Positions 12,600 to 26,347 of a DNA stretch of 64,000 bases are shown piece after piece (within the stretch, counting starts at the first letter, position 1; each line of letters opens with the position of its first letter). A program made the position numbers and the translations under genes. The stretch covers positions 1-64,000 of the forward strand of contig NW_002475958.1 of the NCBI RefSeq assembly GCF_000189635.1. The letters are read 5' to 3'. The notes below the pieces were generated by a model. That model was not told where the DNA came from. It made no database searches and worked only from the letters and a program-made list of their open reading frames with translations. Source of the DNA: Tetrahymena thermophila SB210 (lineage: Eukaryota; Ciliophora; Oligohymenophorea; Hymenostomatida; Tetrahymenidae).

Positions 12600-14164
12600 T
12601 CATTTTTTATTTGATTCTTCAGGCTTAGAGTTTTTTTCATGGTATTACAAGATAGGGAAGAAATAAGCATGTTGCATGGCTTCTTTAGGTGTTATTCTTT
12701 AAGCCTATTTTAAAATTTAAGATATAGTAACTAATTATATTTATTATGAATTTAAAAAATACATGATCATAAACAAGCATCTTTGATAGAAGGTCAATTG
12801 CTTCATTTACTGCTAAATTCTTATTGTCATTATTAACAAACTTTGACCAAGGTTTCTTTGTATGCTTGCCCAAAATTCCTTCAAATTTAGGATCTAACTC
12901 GAGGTTATATGTATTTAGATAATCATATAATTCATTTGTACCAAGGACTCTTGCTATCTTTTCAAGTTAATCATAGTTATCGTTTCCTTAGAAGAATGGT
13001 TCTTTTTTGAAAATCATACCAGCAAACATAGCACCCAAGCTCCAAATATCCAAACTGTAATCATAGTATTAGTAATCTACTAACAATTCAGGCCCTTTAA
13101 AATATCTTGAAGCTACTCTTACCTATTTTAAAAATATTGAATAAGAATTTCATGCTAAATTCTAAAAAAAAACCATTACATTATAATCTTTTCCTGGGAA
13201 GTAGTACTCAGCCAAACCCCAATCTATGAGTCTTAGTTATTTCTTTTCATGATCTATCATAATATTATGTGGTTTTACATCTCTATGCATAATACCTTAA
13301 CTATGACAAAAATCTAAAGCCTATAAATAGATAATAAATGAAATTTAAAAACTATAAATCATATTATATTATATTTTTGTTACCTTTAGCACTTCAAAAA
13401 TATAAAATCTAACATCAAAATCGCTTAACTTTGGATAAAGCTCTCTGTAATCAATATTGTTTACATACTCAAAAACCTATTTAAATATAGAATAAAGTTA
13501 ATTATTATTTGCCTAACGATAATCTATTCTACAAATGAAGTGCACTTAGAAGCAGGATCCTTTACTATGTCAAGAAGTTAAACAATGTTAGGGCCTCCAC
13601 TAAGATTCTTTAAAATAGAGATTTCTCTCTTTATTTTTTTCTTTCTGACTAAAATAAATACATAATAAACAGTTATATTGATAAACAAGGTGAAATTAAT
13701 AAATAATACTTGGCTTAAGGACTTTAATAACGCATTTCTCATTATTCAAAGAGTTGATTCCTTCGAAAACTTCGGAATATTTACCTCTTCCTAACTTTCT
13801 TATCACTTCATAGTTTTCCTATTCACTAATAAATTTAAAAAATTCTTAGTTATTTTACATAAATTTCATTCATGCTAATAATATAAATCTTAAAATTTTC
13901 TCTCAATCCAACTTATGCCTTTAAATTAAACATTTGAAAGAGAAGGCATTTCCATAAAAATATTTTTTTAATAGAAGCTATTGTAAAAAAACTAAATTGG
14001 TAATGATTATTTTATGGATTATCAAATTAAGGAAGTAACTATTTGCTAAAAAAGGTTTACCCCCATTCTATTTCTAAGTTTTCATAGTCATAGTATTCAG
14101 CTGATTTTTTTAAATTTGCATCTGCATAAAATTTTGGTTTTGAGCTTATTACTTTGTAATCCAT
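12600..14164 (-). CDS. Casein kinase 2 catalytic (alpha) subunit
   Basis: Minus-strand, multi-exon. Exon 1 (14061-14164) encodes [18 protein letters not shown]... [13 protein letters not shown], the typical CK2-alpha N-terminal segment that packs on the activation loop. A 235-base intron (13826-14060) separates it from [14 protein letters not shown], where the glycine loop has the CK2-specific [11 protein letters not shown] form. Further on are [12 protein letters not shown] (the CK2 basic cluster), [13 protein letters not shown], and [15 protein letters not shown], in which DWG replaces DFG, a CK2 hallmark. Then come [12 protein letters not shown] and, in the last exon, [16 protein letters not shown] before TGA at 12600. 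CK2 is a constitutive, acidophilic Ser/Thr kinase in nucleus, cytosol and cilia. Start chosen because it gives the conserved N-terminus; the later Met codon at 13869 is preceded by an in-frame TGA and lies in the intron. Very secure call. Confidence 0.95.
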
Positions 14165-15209
14165 TTTTAAAAACTGGATATTTTAAATTAAATTCTTGTT
14201 TCAAATATTAATTATTTATCTTTTTAAGATTTTATTATATATTAAAATTTGATTTTTTTCTTTTGAAATCTAAGAAATGTTTGATTTTTTATGCATTTTT
14301 AATAATTAATTTAAGTAGATTGTTACAACATACACAAAAAATGATTAATCAAAATAAATTTTGGAAAAAGCAATAGATTTTCAATTAACTCATAACATTT
14401 AAAAATCAAATAAATTCAATAAAAATAAAAATAGGAAAATCATAAACATTATTTTATAAAAATGCAGAGCATTTTCATCAATGTAATTTTTCTGTTAATT
14501 TTAAATTTCAGAAACTCAAATTAAAAAAAATTAAGATGACTTTAGCACTTAAAATGATATTATTTGCTTAAATAAATTAAATATAGTTAGTCTCTTTTTT
14601 GAAAGCATTATTGGTCCGAAATAATTATTATTTAGAATTATTTAAATAATATTTATTGTATTTTTTCCAAATCATACTTAGAAGTTTTTATTTAATTTGA
14701 TCATTTTTAGTATTTAAATCAAATTAATAAAATTAATTTTATTTAATTTATGAATTTTATTTGCTCACTTACTTCTAATATTTAGTAATAAAAAATTTTT
14801 TTCATTAATTAATTTAAATATTTTATACCAAATAATAAATAAAGTAAAATATTTTAAGTAAATAAATATTATGGATTAGTTAGACTAAATAATATAATAT
14901 TTATTTGATAAAAATGTTAAGTAGATTGATAGATAGATAGTTAACTCTCATTTATTTAAACTAGCTACCTAAAAGAGATAGCTTGCAAAAGATTTATAAA
15001 TACTAAGTATGTATGTATGTATCTATCTATGTTGATGTACCTACCTAAAAGATATTTAAAAGAAAGGGCAGGAAAAATAAAAATAATATAATTAATTGCA
15101 TGAATAGAAACTATTAAAACAGAATAAATAAATATAAAGTTTATCATTCCTATCAAAAAGTAAAATAAAGCAAAAAAGTATTCTTGTTCGAAAAAGAGAA
15201 GAAATAATA
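14165..15209. other. Divergent intergenic region with short tandem repeats
   Basis: Separates the CK2 gene (leftward) from the acyl-CoA-synthetase-like gene (rightward), so it should carry two promoters. GATA-type microsatellite lies near 14926-14940 and TATG/TATC repeats near 15008-15031. No gene seen. Confidence 0.6.
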
Positions 15210-17357
15210 ATGAAATTATTTAGTTAAGTTAATAGATTCGCTTTTTCTACTGCAAATAAGGCTGCATCTCCATTGGCTGCTTAGTTAGCTATCAATGGTA
15301 ACCGTAATGCCGTTCGTTATGAAAATTAAAATCGTACCTGGACTTTCAATGAATTAGACGTAAAATCGTATTGATTACTGAAGAGTGCCATTTTGATTAT
15401 TCTCCTTCTTATCTATTCTTAGATTAATTCTAATATCATGGCACTATTTTTTGACTATATAAGCTCAAAAAAAATTTTAATTTTAGTTTTAAATATTTTT
15501 TAATAAATAAACAAATAGGCTCATACTAATGCTTTCGCTTATGGTTTAACTGAATTAGGATGGAAAGCTGGTAATAAAAAATAATTATATTTCTCTACTT
15601 TCATTTTATTGCAAATCTTAGAATAATATCATCTCGATTTAAGAATTAAGTTTTTTTGAAAACAAAAGAAAATATGCTGAATTAAAAAAAAGGATTTATT
15701 GTAGAAATTTCTTCACGAATAAATAAAGCTGAAAAAAGATAAATATTCTCCATTTAGCAAAATTTTTTGTACAAAAATAGAAAATTAAAATGTTTTGTGT
15801 GATTGGGAAGATACAATTTATGCAAATACAAATTATAGTCATTTCAAGCTTAAAATATTAACTTTTCAAATAAAGCAGCTTATAAATGTTATCATTATTG
15901 CAGTAATCATAAAGTTTAAATCATGGTTTAAGATAATTTTTGTTTATTTCTACCATTTAGAGTCTTATTGCATAAATGGATTATTTAAGCACATATTAAA
16001 TGAGTTGTGTATTTTATTTTAAGATTTACATCAAATTAATTATCAGCAATAAATATATATAAGGATATAAATGAAAAGAGCTTTCTTTTTAACAAATCAT
16101 ATTATCTTAAAATAGGTGATAAACTTTTGCTTTGGGTTGAAAAGAACCATACTTCTGAAATCACTACTGCCTAAGTTGGTGCTGCTAAGGCTGGTGTTAC
16201 TTTGGTTCCAATTTATGCTCACTCTGCTGAAGAATTAGAAAAAGCTTTAAATGATACTAAGGCTAAGGGTTTATTACTTAGTCCCAACAGCAAAGCTGGA
16301 AATTCAAAATATATTGAAGTTGTCAACAAGGTTATCCCAGAATTATACAACAGTAAATAGATTAATAAAATATTTGACTTACAATCTTACTCACTTATAT
16401 ATAATTTTGGAATTTGAAATTACAATAAAAAATGTTTATATCTAGTCCTTATATTTTTTATTAAAATATTAAAGCTGGTAGAGGCTCTACTTTAAAAACT
16501 AAATTCGCAAACCTATAACATATCATCCACACTGGTTTCTACACATTCCCTGGTACTTATAAATTCAGAGTAACTTAATGATTCTTAAATAAATTAATTT
16601 TTTAAACTTTATACTTTTCAAAAAAAAGCAAATTATGGTATATGCAAGTAAAAACTTTAATACATTGACCTTACCTAATGTTGAATTAAATGCACCTTTG
16701 TTTATTTCTGGTAACTAAACTTACACATTGAAAGATTTGATTTCTAAGACTGAAGAAAATCGTAAAACCTCAAAATTAAATGATAACACACCTGTTTTTG
16801 TTACTGGTGATTCTCGTTCTCCTCTCTCTTTCTCTCTCGGTAATATGATTGTTAATTTGATTTTGGAATAACTTAAAATAAGAGTGTTTTTTACATTAAC
16901 AAATGCTTTATTTATGATTCATTTAAAAAGAGATTTAAATTAGATGGAAAATTTCATAAATGTGATAATTTAATTTTTAAAATAGGTATATTAAATTCTT
17001 TATTACATGGTAACTACTCTGTTTATACTGGAGCTTAAGACCTTAATGAGGTAGGTCAAACTATTAGATTCTACGATAATGCCCTTCTCTTAGTTGATGG
17101 AGACATCGTTAAAGCTACATAGAGCTTAGTAAATAATTAAAAACAAATAATTATTAATAGCTTATTTTTATTTAAATAAAAGAAACATAGTGAAAACTTT
17201 GCAAAATTAGGTGGTGTTGCTGCAAATGAAAATATTCCAAAGGACAGCCTTAATTAGTAATTCCAAATTTATTAAATAATATAATAGTTATTTAAATAAT
17301 ACAATATTAATTAAAAGATTATTTGGTGGCAAATTAGTTTAATAGCTTAAAATTTGA
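15210..17357 (+). CDS. Truncated acyl-CoA-synthetase-like (AMP-binding family) protein, probably mitochondrial
   Basis: Eight exons whose phases all agree: 15210-15359, 15519-15570, 16116-16352, 16475-16569, 16629-16839, 16986-17128, 17183-17256 and 17318-17357, giving 333 residues. The N-terminus MKLFSQVNRFAFSTANKAA, basic and rich in Ser/Ala, could be a mitochondrial targeting sequence. Residues ~40-140 match the N-terminal part of AMP-forming acyl-CoA synthetases: RTWTFNELD, ELGWKAGDKLLLW, AQVGAAKAGVTLVPIYAHSAEELEKAL-type sequence. The family's P-loop (TSGTTGxPKG) is absent; the corresponding area reads FVTGDSRSPLSF. The protein also ends far short of the ~550-residue family length, at LFGGKLVQQLKI, so the C-terminal catalytic lid is missing. 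It is probably not an enzyme and may serve as a structural or binding subunit. Intron 2 is unusually long (545 bases). The relationship is clear; function is unknown. Confidence 0.75.
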
Positions 17358-19633
17358 AAGATACTAGCTTGATAATCATTAAGGTATAAAATAATATACA
17401 TGACAAACATGTACAAACTTAGAAAGCGAAGTAAAGTTTCTATTTATCTCAGAATTCAATTATTAAAAATTAATATAAATAATGTATTCATATGAGATTC
17501 AAAGTGATTGCTTTTTATTATATGGTTTGTATTCATTTTAAAATAATATTAATCTTTTAAGATAAAAAAAATAGATTTCTAATTCTTTCTTAATATTTTT
17601 TCACTAAAAGTGAAACATATAAAATCAATCTTATTTGTTTTTTCTATTTAGAAAAAAATAGACTTGCTTAAAATATTTTCAACATTTAAATTAAAAATTG
17701 ATGAATTTTATTAATTTTTAAGTAAAAATTAAAAATCAAATAGAAAAAATTGTAATCTAAACTATTTTTAGTTTTTGAAAGATAAAATTTAAATAAATTT
17801 CAAAAATTTAAAAGATATTTTTCACAATTAAAAATTGATTGTTTTTATCTTTATTTAATATTAATTTATTAATTTTTATGCTAATAAATAAATAAATTTA
17901 ATAAAAAATAATTTCATGTTCTATCTTTAAAATATGTATTTTTAGATGTTTTTTGTGAAAATGATATTTGATTTAAAGTAGAACCTCAAAAAGTCTCCTA
18001 TATTAAAAATATGAGTTAATCATTATTTAAGGTAGGTTTCTTTTTTAGATACTAGTCAAATTTAATCTAGATAGATATAAAATAATAGCAAGTATTTCTT
18101 AATTAAAGTTTATTTCATCAGTAACAAAATGCACTATAAAAAGTATATATTTAAAAGGCATTCGAATTTATTGAAAACAAATACTCGTTTGTGGGTTTAA
18201 TTTGAAAAATAAACATAATTTAGAAAACTGTTTCTTTTTTATTGATTTTTGAGAAAGTGCACAAAACAAACCACGAAATAAATCAAATAAAAACTAGTCT
18301 ATTTTATCAAAAATATTTTGTTTTGGAAAAAGGCCATACACAAAATTAAATATTTATTACTTGAAATAGATAGAATCATATATTTTTGATCAAAATATAC
18401 TTTTGCATTTTACATATTACAAAAAGCTGGTTCTTTTTATATATTTACCTTAATCGGTATTAGGTCAAAAATTTAATTTTATTCTGGAAGGAAAAAATTT
18501 GTAATATGCTATGTAATGAAATATTTTGCTTATTGAGTTAGCTGAAATGGTATAAAAGTATTTTTCAAAAATCAGTTCTTCTGAAATAGCGTCTTCTTAA
18601 ATTTAAAATAGACAGTTAAAATCAATCAATCAATTCACCGAGTTAGAAATTGAGAAATTATTCTTCTAATTTATTTTGATGATAAAAATTTCTTAATCTG
18701 AATTTTAGCGCGAATATTATTAAATACTCTGTAATCTTATCTAAAAATACATTTTTGATGGGATATAATAAGAAATTAATAAAGATATTGAATCTTTGAA
18801 TGAATACAAATTTAAATTATATAAATTTTAAAAATAATTAAATAGCTAAAAAATAAATAGATTTCTTTTAAAATCTATTCCAATAAATTATTGTTGTTAA
18901 TATAAAATATCAGAAATTAAATAATAATAAATAGACAAAATGAGCGAATACTATCAAAAATAATTATATAATTATTCTTTTTGTTTATCCAAACTCAAAA
19001 ATATTGAACAAAATTAATAACTGACTGCTTGTTTGTTTGCTAAATGCTACTTATATTTCTTTATCTAAGCAACTAAAAAGATTAATGTATCACCAATCTT
19101 TTATGAAGCCTTAAAGAGATTTACTTATTTTTTTGCATATTTAAAAATATTAGTTTGGCTATTCAAAGAATTTGATATGAATAAGTTTACTCATTCTTAA
19201 TCAATTAGTGATTAATCACTGCTAAGCTAATAAAAAACATTAATTAAATTGAAATATCAATAAATAGAAGTACTTTTAGAAACCAAGCAAGCAAGCAAGA
19301 AAAATAGTAAATAAATAAATTAATATTTTAAAAAGCAGACTAATAATTAAATTTTTGTAAATAAATATATTTTTGAAGATAAATTACTAAAAATAAACAA
19401 AATTAAAGAAAACCTTCATATTCAATTCTTAACTTTGTAATAAATACTACTTACTATAAGATATCATCAATTCAAAAGACAAACAAAGAAAATAACTTTG
19501 TTTTTAACTCTTTCAATTATCTATTTAAGCTATTATATTATATAATTACTGATTTTTGAACATAAATTCATACATACCTTTTGACTTTACCAATAGCAAT
19601 AACTGCTTTTATAAGCCCTGATATTTTTAATAC
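17358..19633. other. Intergenic, 2.3 kb, AT-rich
   Basis: No convincing gene. A weak 214-codon frame occupies 18940-19584 and is discussed among the rejected items. An AAGC repeat lies near 19286-19301. The 3' part holds the promoter and leader of the NBR1-like gene; an in-frame TGA at 19619 fixes that gene's start. Confidence 0.5.
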
Positions 19634-22327
19634 ATGAATATAGGATTCAAAATTGAAATCAAGTCAAATATTTATAAGCTTCCTGGAAGAATTCTTACAT
19701 ATGCATAGCTTGTTGATCAGATTAAATAAAATTTTAAAGACAGAATTCCACTTAAATTCAAAATAAATTATTCTTTTAATGATGATTCATAATCTTTAAT
19801 TGTATCTTGCGAATAAGAATTCAAACAATTGATAGCTTGCGCCGCTGAAAGAAACATGAAAAATATCAAGCTAAAAATTGTTGAATCAACAGATGAAGAT
19901 AATATACTCAATGATTTAGATGAATCCTTATTTAATCTTTGTGAGCTAATGGACTGCTTTGATTTAGAAGACCCTTAACTGAATTAGAATTACAGCTTAT
20001 CATGCATTGACAAGAGTGTAAATAATGAAGCTGGCCTCTTCAGCGAAGGTGGAAATGCCAAAACATTTGCAAGCTAGTGCGATTTAGAAGAAAAATTAAA
20101 TTAATTAGAAATGGCATTTAGCCAGGCTGATGCTCATAATATTGAAAACACATGCTAAAATAATAGAGATACAGATTGTAATTTAGAAAGTGCTTTGATT
20201 TAGAACGAAAAAAAGATTGAAAGAGTAATTAATTTAGATGAATCAGCTATTATTTTTATTAGATCTGAGAATTACTCACCCATGCCTTTAAATTAAGAGT
20301 AAGAATAATCTATCGAACTTATCGGAAATAGTCAGTTATAAGAAAGAGTAAATAATAACAGTGAGCACATCGCAGCTAGCAGCTGCAAGTATTGTTGCAT
20401 GGAAAAATAACAAAAATCCACTTAATAGGGGGAGAACATTTAGATGAAATAATTCATTAGATGCGATAATTAAATTAAATTCTTCTGTAAATTAAATGAA
20501 AATTAATTAGAATAGACAAAAATTCCATCTTTTTCTTCTTTAAACAATCGCTTGCTGAACTAAGATTTAGATTGTATATAATCAATTGAAATACCCTCTT
20601 ATGTTAATTAAATTTTACCTCACTCTGCTTCTTAATTCACTCCATTAATTTCTAATCTTTAAAATATCATCAAAAAATAAAATGATTTGCCCTTTGATGA
20701 AAATTTCTCTTCTTCTATTTCTAAGTCGACTAGATCCAATCACAGTAGAACCAAAGAGCAAGAGCTGCATCATTAAAATGATTAGCTTTTAAGCTAACCA
20801 TTTTAACAATTATTATACCAATCTAATTCATTTAGCCAGAGCCCAATTTGCTCTTAGCTATTAAATCAAAACCAAAAAAAGAATTTGATTAGTTAGAATT
20901 TTAATTAAAATTTTACAAATGCAGTAGCAAATCACGAAGAATTCTCCAACACAACATCCTAAACAGCTTAAGAATAAGTATTATTCCCTCATGCAAATAA
21001 TAGAAGAAAAAGTAAAACTACCATCACGCATGTTCCTATCCCTAGCAAATTAACTAATAGTATTTTTGTTGATAATGGTAATTAAAGCACTGTTGATCAA
21101 TCCCAAATTTCATTCTTAAATGGGAGCAACTAAACTAATTTAGGAACAAACTCTATCCTATCTCGCAAAGTTGGTAAATTTCCTGATTAAAGCCTAAACC
21201 AATCCATTACACTCAATGAAGCTAATATTAACAATACTTAAAAATTATACCCCTATCACTGCTCTTAACATTTAACTCTTAAACAAAGCCCTCAATTAAA
21301 TATTTACTGCTCTTAAAAAATTTAAAGTCACCAGATGAATAATTTTTATAATTCATCTAATGCTGATGATTTTAAGAATTAAAAAAACAACTTGTAAGTA
21401 ATGTAAAATAAAATTACAGTATCATGTGACAGTAATAATAACTATGCAAAATAAAGCACCTGCACCTTATCACCTGAAAGCACACTAGAAAACGATAGAG
21501 GAAGGCGTTAAAGCTAAAAGTTTTAAGTTTGCTCTTATAGAGCTAAGGTAATGAACTCCCCTAAAAAGCAGCTTATTGTAGCTCCTAATGCTTCATTTAC
21601 TGAGGTTATTTAACTCAAGAATAATGGTGAATTTTAATGGCCTTAAAATGTTCTACTTAAATGCATAGAAGGTGTTTATGAAGGATAATCATAATCGATT
21701 GAAAGTGCATAAACATAATCAGTAGTGACATCGATAGTTAACTTTGTTGCCCCAAATTAAATTGGAATTTCTAAAATTTCATTTCGTTTATGCTATAATA
21801 AGGATGAAGAATAATTGAAATACTTTGGTCCCAAGATAACCTTTGAATTAAATATAAAGATTAATACAGAAATAGACAATTAATAGGATAATTGTGGAGC
21901 TAAACAATTTAATTCTAAAGATGCGAGCACAAATTTAATATAATCTTCATAAACAGTTTAGTTTGTTTAGTTTCCTTAGAATAGCTGCAATTTATCTTAA
22001 AACAAAGATGATAAAATCTCTACATCCTGCTGCTCCATTCCCAGCCAAAATTTAATCAACTTACAATAATATAAATAGTATCTCAATCAAAATTCTATAA
22101 ATACTATCGTGTCTGCTACTTCTACATCTATTTCTCCCATAAAAAGCACAAATAATCAAAATTGCTGTTTAGCAGACATGCATAACAAAGTTAATTGCTC
22201 CAAGTTTGAAAATGTATTTGACTTTAACATAGAATAGAAAAATGTTTCAAACATTGATTAATTTTATCTATTACAAAAATCTAATATAAATAATCTTCCT
22301 TTTAGAAGATCTATAAACAGTAGCTGA
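19634..22327 (+). CDS. NBR1-like protein: N-terminal PB1 domain and FW (NBR1-type Ig) domain
   Basis: Intronless, 897 residues; start fixed by an in-frame TGA 15 bases upstream. Residues 1-85 fit a PB1 domain: FKIEIKSNIYKLPGR, KFKINYSFNDDSQS, then an acidic-flanked EQEFKQLI and KLKIVES. The middle ~550 residues are low-complexity, rich in Ser, Asn and Gln. Residues ~630-745 (KFQVCSYRAKVMNSPKKQ..., FTEVIQLKNNGEFQWP, NFVAPNQIGISKISFRLCY, TFELNIKI) match the beta-sandwich FW domain of NBR1/ILRUN, including the NxGxxxWP signature. NBR1 proteins are selective autophagy receptors: PB1 oligomerises and FW binds cargo. I do not see a clear ZZ zinc finger or UBA domain, both common in NBR1; a C-C motif near SSCKYCCMEK is not enough. 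A tail of ~150 residues follows. The domain pair supports the family; a role in autophagy is inferred. Confidence 0.75.
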
Positions 22328-25300
22328 CATTAATCAATTGATTGAGATTCTAATTAAAAAATTTAAACACAATCTAAAGTATCAAGTAATTAATATCTTC
22401 TCTCTCGAAGAACAAATAGATGAATAAATTACTTTTTATTTTACTCTTCAACAATAATTAAAAATAGAATTTAAATAATAAATTAATTAAGCCTTTTCTT
22501 AATAAAAGTAAAAATCGAAAATATAATAAACCCTAATAAATAATAAAATATAATAAAAATCTTTTTATAATAACTAATATATAATAATAGAGATAATAAT
22601 ATTTTAACAATCTAATTATAGATTTCTCTAAATTAACAAAGAACAAATTTTTCAATAAATAGACTTAATGTTATCTAAAATACAATATAAATTGATGACT
22701 ATCTTATAACCAAAATCAATATGAAAAACAACCAATATTAATTTTCACACTGATTTCTTCTGACAAATTTACTCAAAGCTATTTTAAAATCTAATTTTTC
22801 CCAACTTTAATAATATATAAAAATGAATATAATTATTGAATTACTTTGTATGCTATCCTTAAGGATCAAACAAAAGAAATTCATAATATAAATTCAAATA
22901 TATTTAAAATTTTATCTAATATATCTTGTAATAAATCTATAAATGTTCTGACTTCTATTTGTGATGTATTCAATCTTAATTTATTTTAGTGGCTTCTCTC
23001 TCGTCTTGAAATTGAAATGCATATTTACAGATCGATATATTATCAAAAGTAGATTTATAATTTTTTTACAAATGTAACTAAGCATTTATTTAAATATTTG
23101 ATGATTTGAGTGATTCAAATTAAATATTCGTAATACGATGTTCATAAATACGAATCAATAAACATATATTAAAATAAAAAAGTTTTTATTTGTGTGATTG
23201 AATTACACACTAACAATGTTATATTACTCAAACATAAATAAACTCTATCCTCCATTCAATACAAAAAATACTTCTAAATATGAGATGTTATGAAAAAATA
23301 ATTAACATTAATATGCTTAATAATTATTTTTTTCATCATCTTTTTTGGTCTAATTCAAATACAACCCTTCTTATTCTTGCTTGATGCTTTTAAATTTTTA
23401 GAGTTTAATTTTAAATTTCTCTCTGATCTTTATCCTTGATGCTTGATTTAAATCAAAAAGCAAATTCGATAAAATATTTTTGATTTATTGACTCAAATAA
23501 AAAATATAATTAGATTTTTTTTTTTTATTAGAAGCTTTATAAATTAAATTATCAAAAAAGCATCAAGGAAGGTACTGTAAAAAAATTCATTTATCATTTT
23601 TTTATAATTTAATATTTTTTACTGTCTATTCTAATTTTAGTTTACTTCAAATTCTTTGTTTGCTGCCTTTTTTTATTTGATCTTTATTCCCTTTTGATAT
23701 ACTTTTTCCTCTCTTTAAGCTCAGAAATTAGTTCGTTCGATTTTTGAAAGATTCATTATTTATATTAAATTAGATGTAATCTATACTAAAAATGATAGAA
23801 GGATATAATAAAAATTAATATTTTTTTTTAAATTAGCTTGATGTTAATTGGTAATTACAAAATTTGTCTACCATAATTTATGAAACGAACATATTTTAGT
23901 TTTTACTAATTTGGATAATAAATTCATTTAGCGTTGTAAGCTAATAATTTAATAAAAATATAAATAATTGATTATAAAATTTTTTTATAAACATGAAAAA
24001 TATCTTTTTTGATAATAATTTGTTTGTTATTTTTAAAAATTAATTTCTTTCACAATTTTAATTCTAAATTTTTAAAAATTAAACATAATTAAAAGCTAAG
24101 AAATTTTTAATTATTAATCTAGTATAGTAAACAAAATTTGAAATAAATGAGCTTATTTTTTCTTAGCTTTTATTAAGCTAAATTTTTAATTAATTTATTT
24201 ATTTTTCCAATAAAAAATTATAAATATTTTTATTAAAAATAAATGTAGTTTTACAATTTAATAGATTTAATAATATTTTAATATTGCAGTTAAAAAAATA
24301 ATATTAAGTTTATATTAGCATTTTAATTAAAATTTATTTGATAATAAATATATTTTCGAAAGTGATTTTTTATTTACTCAGTCTTTTCAAAAATTTTATC
24401 AAATTAAATTTGTCCAATTTTTAAAAATTTTTTCATTTCTATTAAAAATGAAGATACATTTTAATTTTCAATAGAATTAAGTAAAATCTTAATAAAGAAA
24501 AATGTTTAATTAAAAACTAAAATTGAAATTAAGGATTTTTATAATTTCCTTTCTTTGTATTGATTATCATAGATAATAACAAAATTTTAATTTAATTTTT
24601 GAATTTACTATAAATTTTTTTAAATGAAGAAAATTTTCTATTATTGTTTTGAAAAGTAATTAAATTCTTTTTTATTTTTAACTTTTAAAAAAGTAAATTT
24701 GAATTATATCATATTAATAAAATTTTAATTAATGTTCAAAATAGAGAATCTATTACTGTTAAAATAGATATATTATATAGTACATTTGAATTTAAAATTT
24801 AAAATTTATATATTAAAAAATGTTCTTTTAAAAGTATAAATATTTTAAAACTTTTATAGAGCATAAATCTAATAAATTCTAATGGAATTTTGGTTTTTTT
24901 TAATTAATCCAAAATATAGACTCATTTTAGTTTACTTAAAAGCTATTCTTTTTATTATAAATGTTAGGATATATGGATGACACATTTATGAGCTTTAGAT
25001 TTTATGAAAATAGAAAATATTTTTTATACTAAAAATAAAAATTTTAATAAATCCACTCCATCTTAATTTATACATATACTACTTGATATAAAATTATTTT
25101 ATGAATTTATTAAAAGAGAGTAAGAAAACATTTAATTATTAGTAAATCTAGTGTAAATAATTCAAAGGCATACATTATGATAGCTTAAGCCATAAAATGA
25201 ACTTTTAAATTGACTTATTTAACTAAAATAAATATAAAGTAGAAATAGTTTAAACTGAATATAATTCAGCAAATTTTTTGCTTAATATTTTTCTATGTCT

Positions 25301-26347
25301 TGATTCTATTATTTTTCATTAATATTATATATAAGCTTATCTATTTATCTTTAACTTATTGCTGAAGATGATTTTAATACAAGTTAGTTGTTTTTTATTT
25401 GTAACTAATCTATAATATTTACTAGAAATCATAATCTTAAATTTACCTATATTTTTTTAAATTAATATCATAGATTATTTAAAAGAATATTAAACTTTGG
25501 CTAATATTTAAAAGATAAAAAATTTAAAAACATTTTAATTAATTCTTGTTTTAATTTTATTTTATTTCATTAAAAAAAGAAAAATTTGTTATTTTAATAG
25601 TAATTTTTATCAAACAAATTGAAAATATACCTAATGTGTAAATTTATATTTATATTAATTAATATTTATTTGATATTTCTTAAATTGCATTTAATTTATT
25701 TATCTCAATTTCTAATCAAAGCTTTTAAAGTAAAAATAAAAAGTCTAATATAGATTAATAGTAAGATATCTTTTATGTTTTAACCTATAAACTAATTTAG
25801 ATAAAATAAATATTAAATAAAAATGTTTATGAATGGTTTAATTAAATTTTCTTGTTTGATTTAGTTATTAATTAATTAATTTATTTATTTATTCGTTTGA
25901 TTATTATTTTGTATTTAATTTAATGAAAAAATATTTTATTATTTTAAATATGTATAAAGTCTAAAATAATAAAGTATCAAAAACAATATTTGTATAAAAA
26001 TAAACAAAATATTGTAACAATGTATTTAGTTTATGATAAAAAAATGATAAATTGTAAAATATATGTACAGATAATTGAAACAAATATTTTTTAATATTAA
26101 TTTGAATGATTGCTATTTAATCTTTTTATTCCTTATTTTTATATGTTAAAAGAAAAAAGCTTGTTAGATTCCACTAATGCATAAAAATAAATATTCAATT
26201 TCGTTAAAATTTAATTTGTTAACCGCGTTAAAATAAACTTAATAATTAACACCTAAACAGTAATAGTTTATTCATAAATATTGTATTATAATCAACAAAG
26301 AACTTAAAAATAGAATCTTGGCCTTTAGAGCTGAAAATAAGCTTGGA
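22328..26347. other. Gene-poor 4 kb AT-rich region
   Basis: The longest stretch here without a gene I can support. Sequence between about 23,800 and 26,250 is almost pure A/T with long poly-T and poly-A tracts. Two short GATGCTT-containing stretches near 23380 and 23440 recur, with a complementary GCATCAAG near 23570. I see no tRNA, no coding frame with plausible codon use, and no tandem array. Confidence 0.5.

Noticed and set aside
13867..13869. Alternative CK2 start codon at 13869
   Set aside because: It lies in the first intron and is preceded by an in-frame TGA; the exon at 14061-14164 encodes the conserved CK2-alpha N-terminus and splices in phase to 13825.
15795..16022. 75-codon open frame inside the long intron of the acyl-CoA-synthetase-like gene
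   Set aside because: It lies wholly within an intron whose flanking exons join in phase, and its composition is that of AT-rich noncoding sequence.
18940..19584. 214-codon plus-strand frame upstream of the NBR1-like gene
   Set aside because: With TGA as the only stop in AT-rich DNA, frames of this length arise by chance. It is rich in Lys, Ile, Phe and Leu like the background, matches no family, and ends 50 bases before the next start codon, which leaves no room for a promoter.
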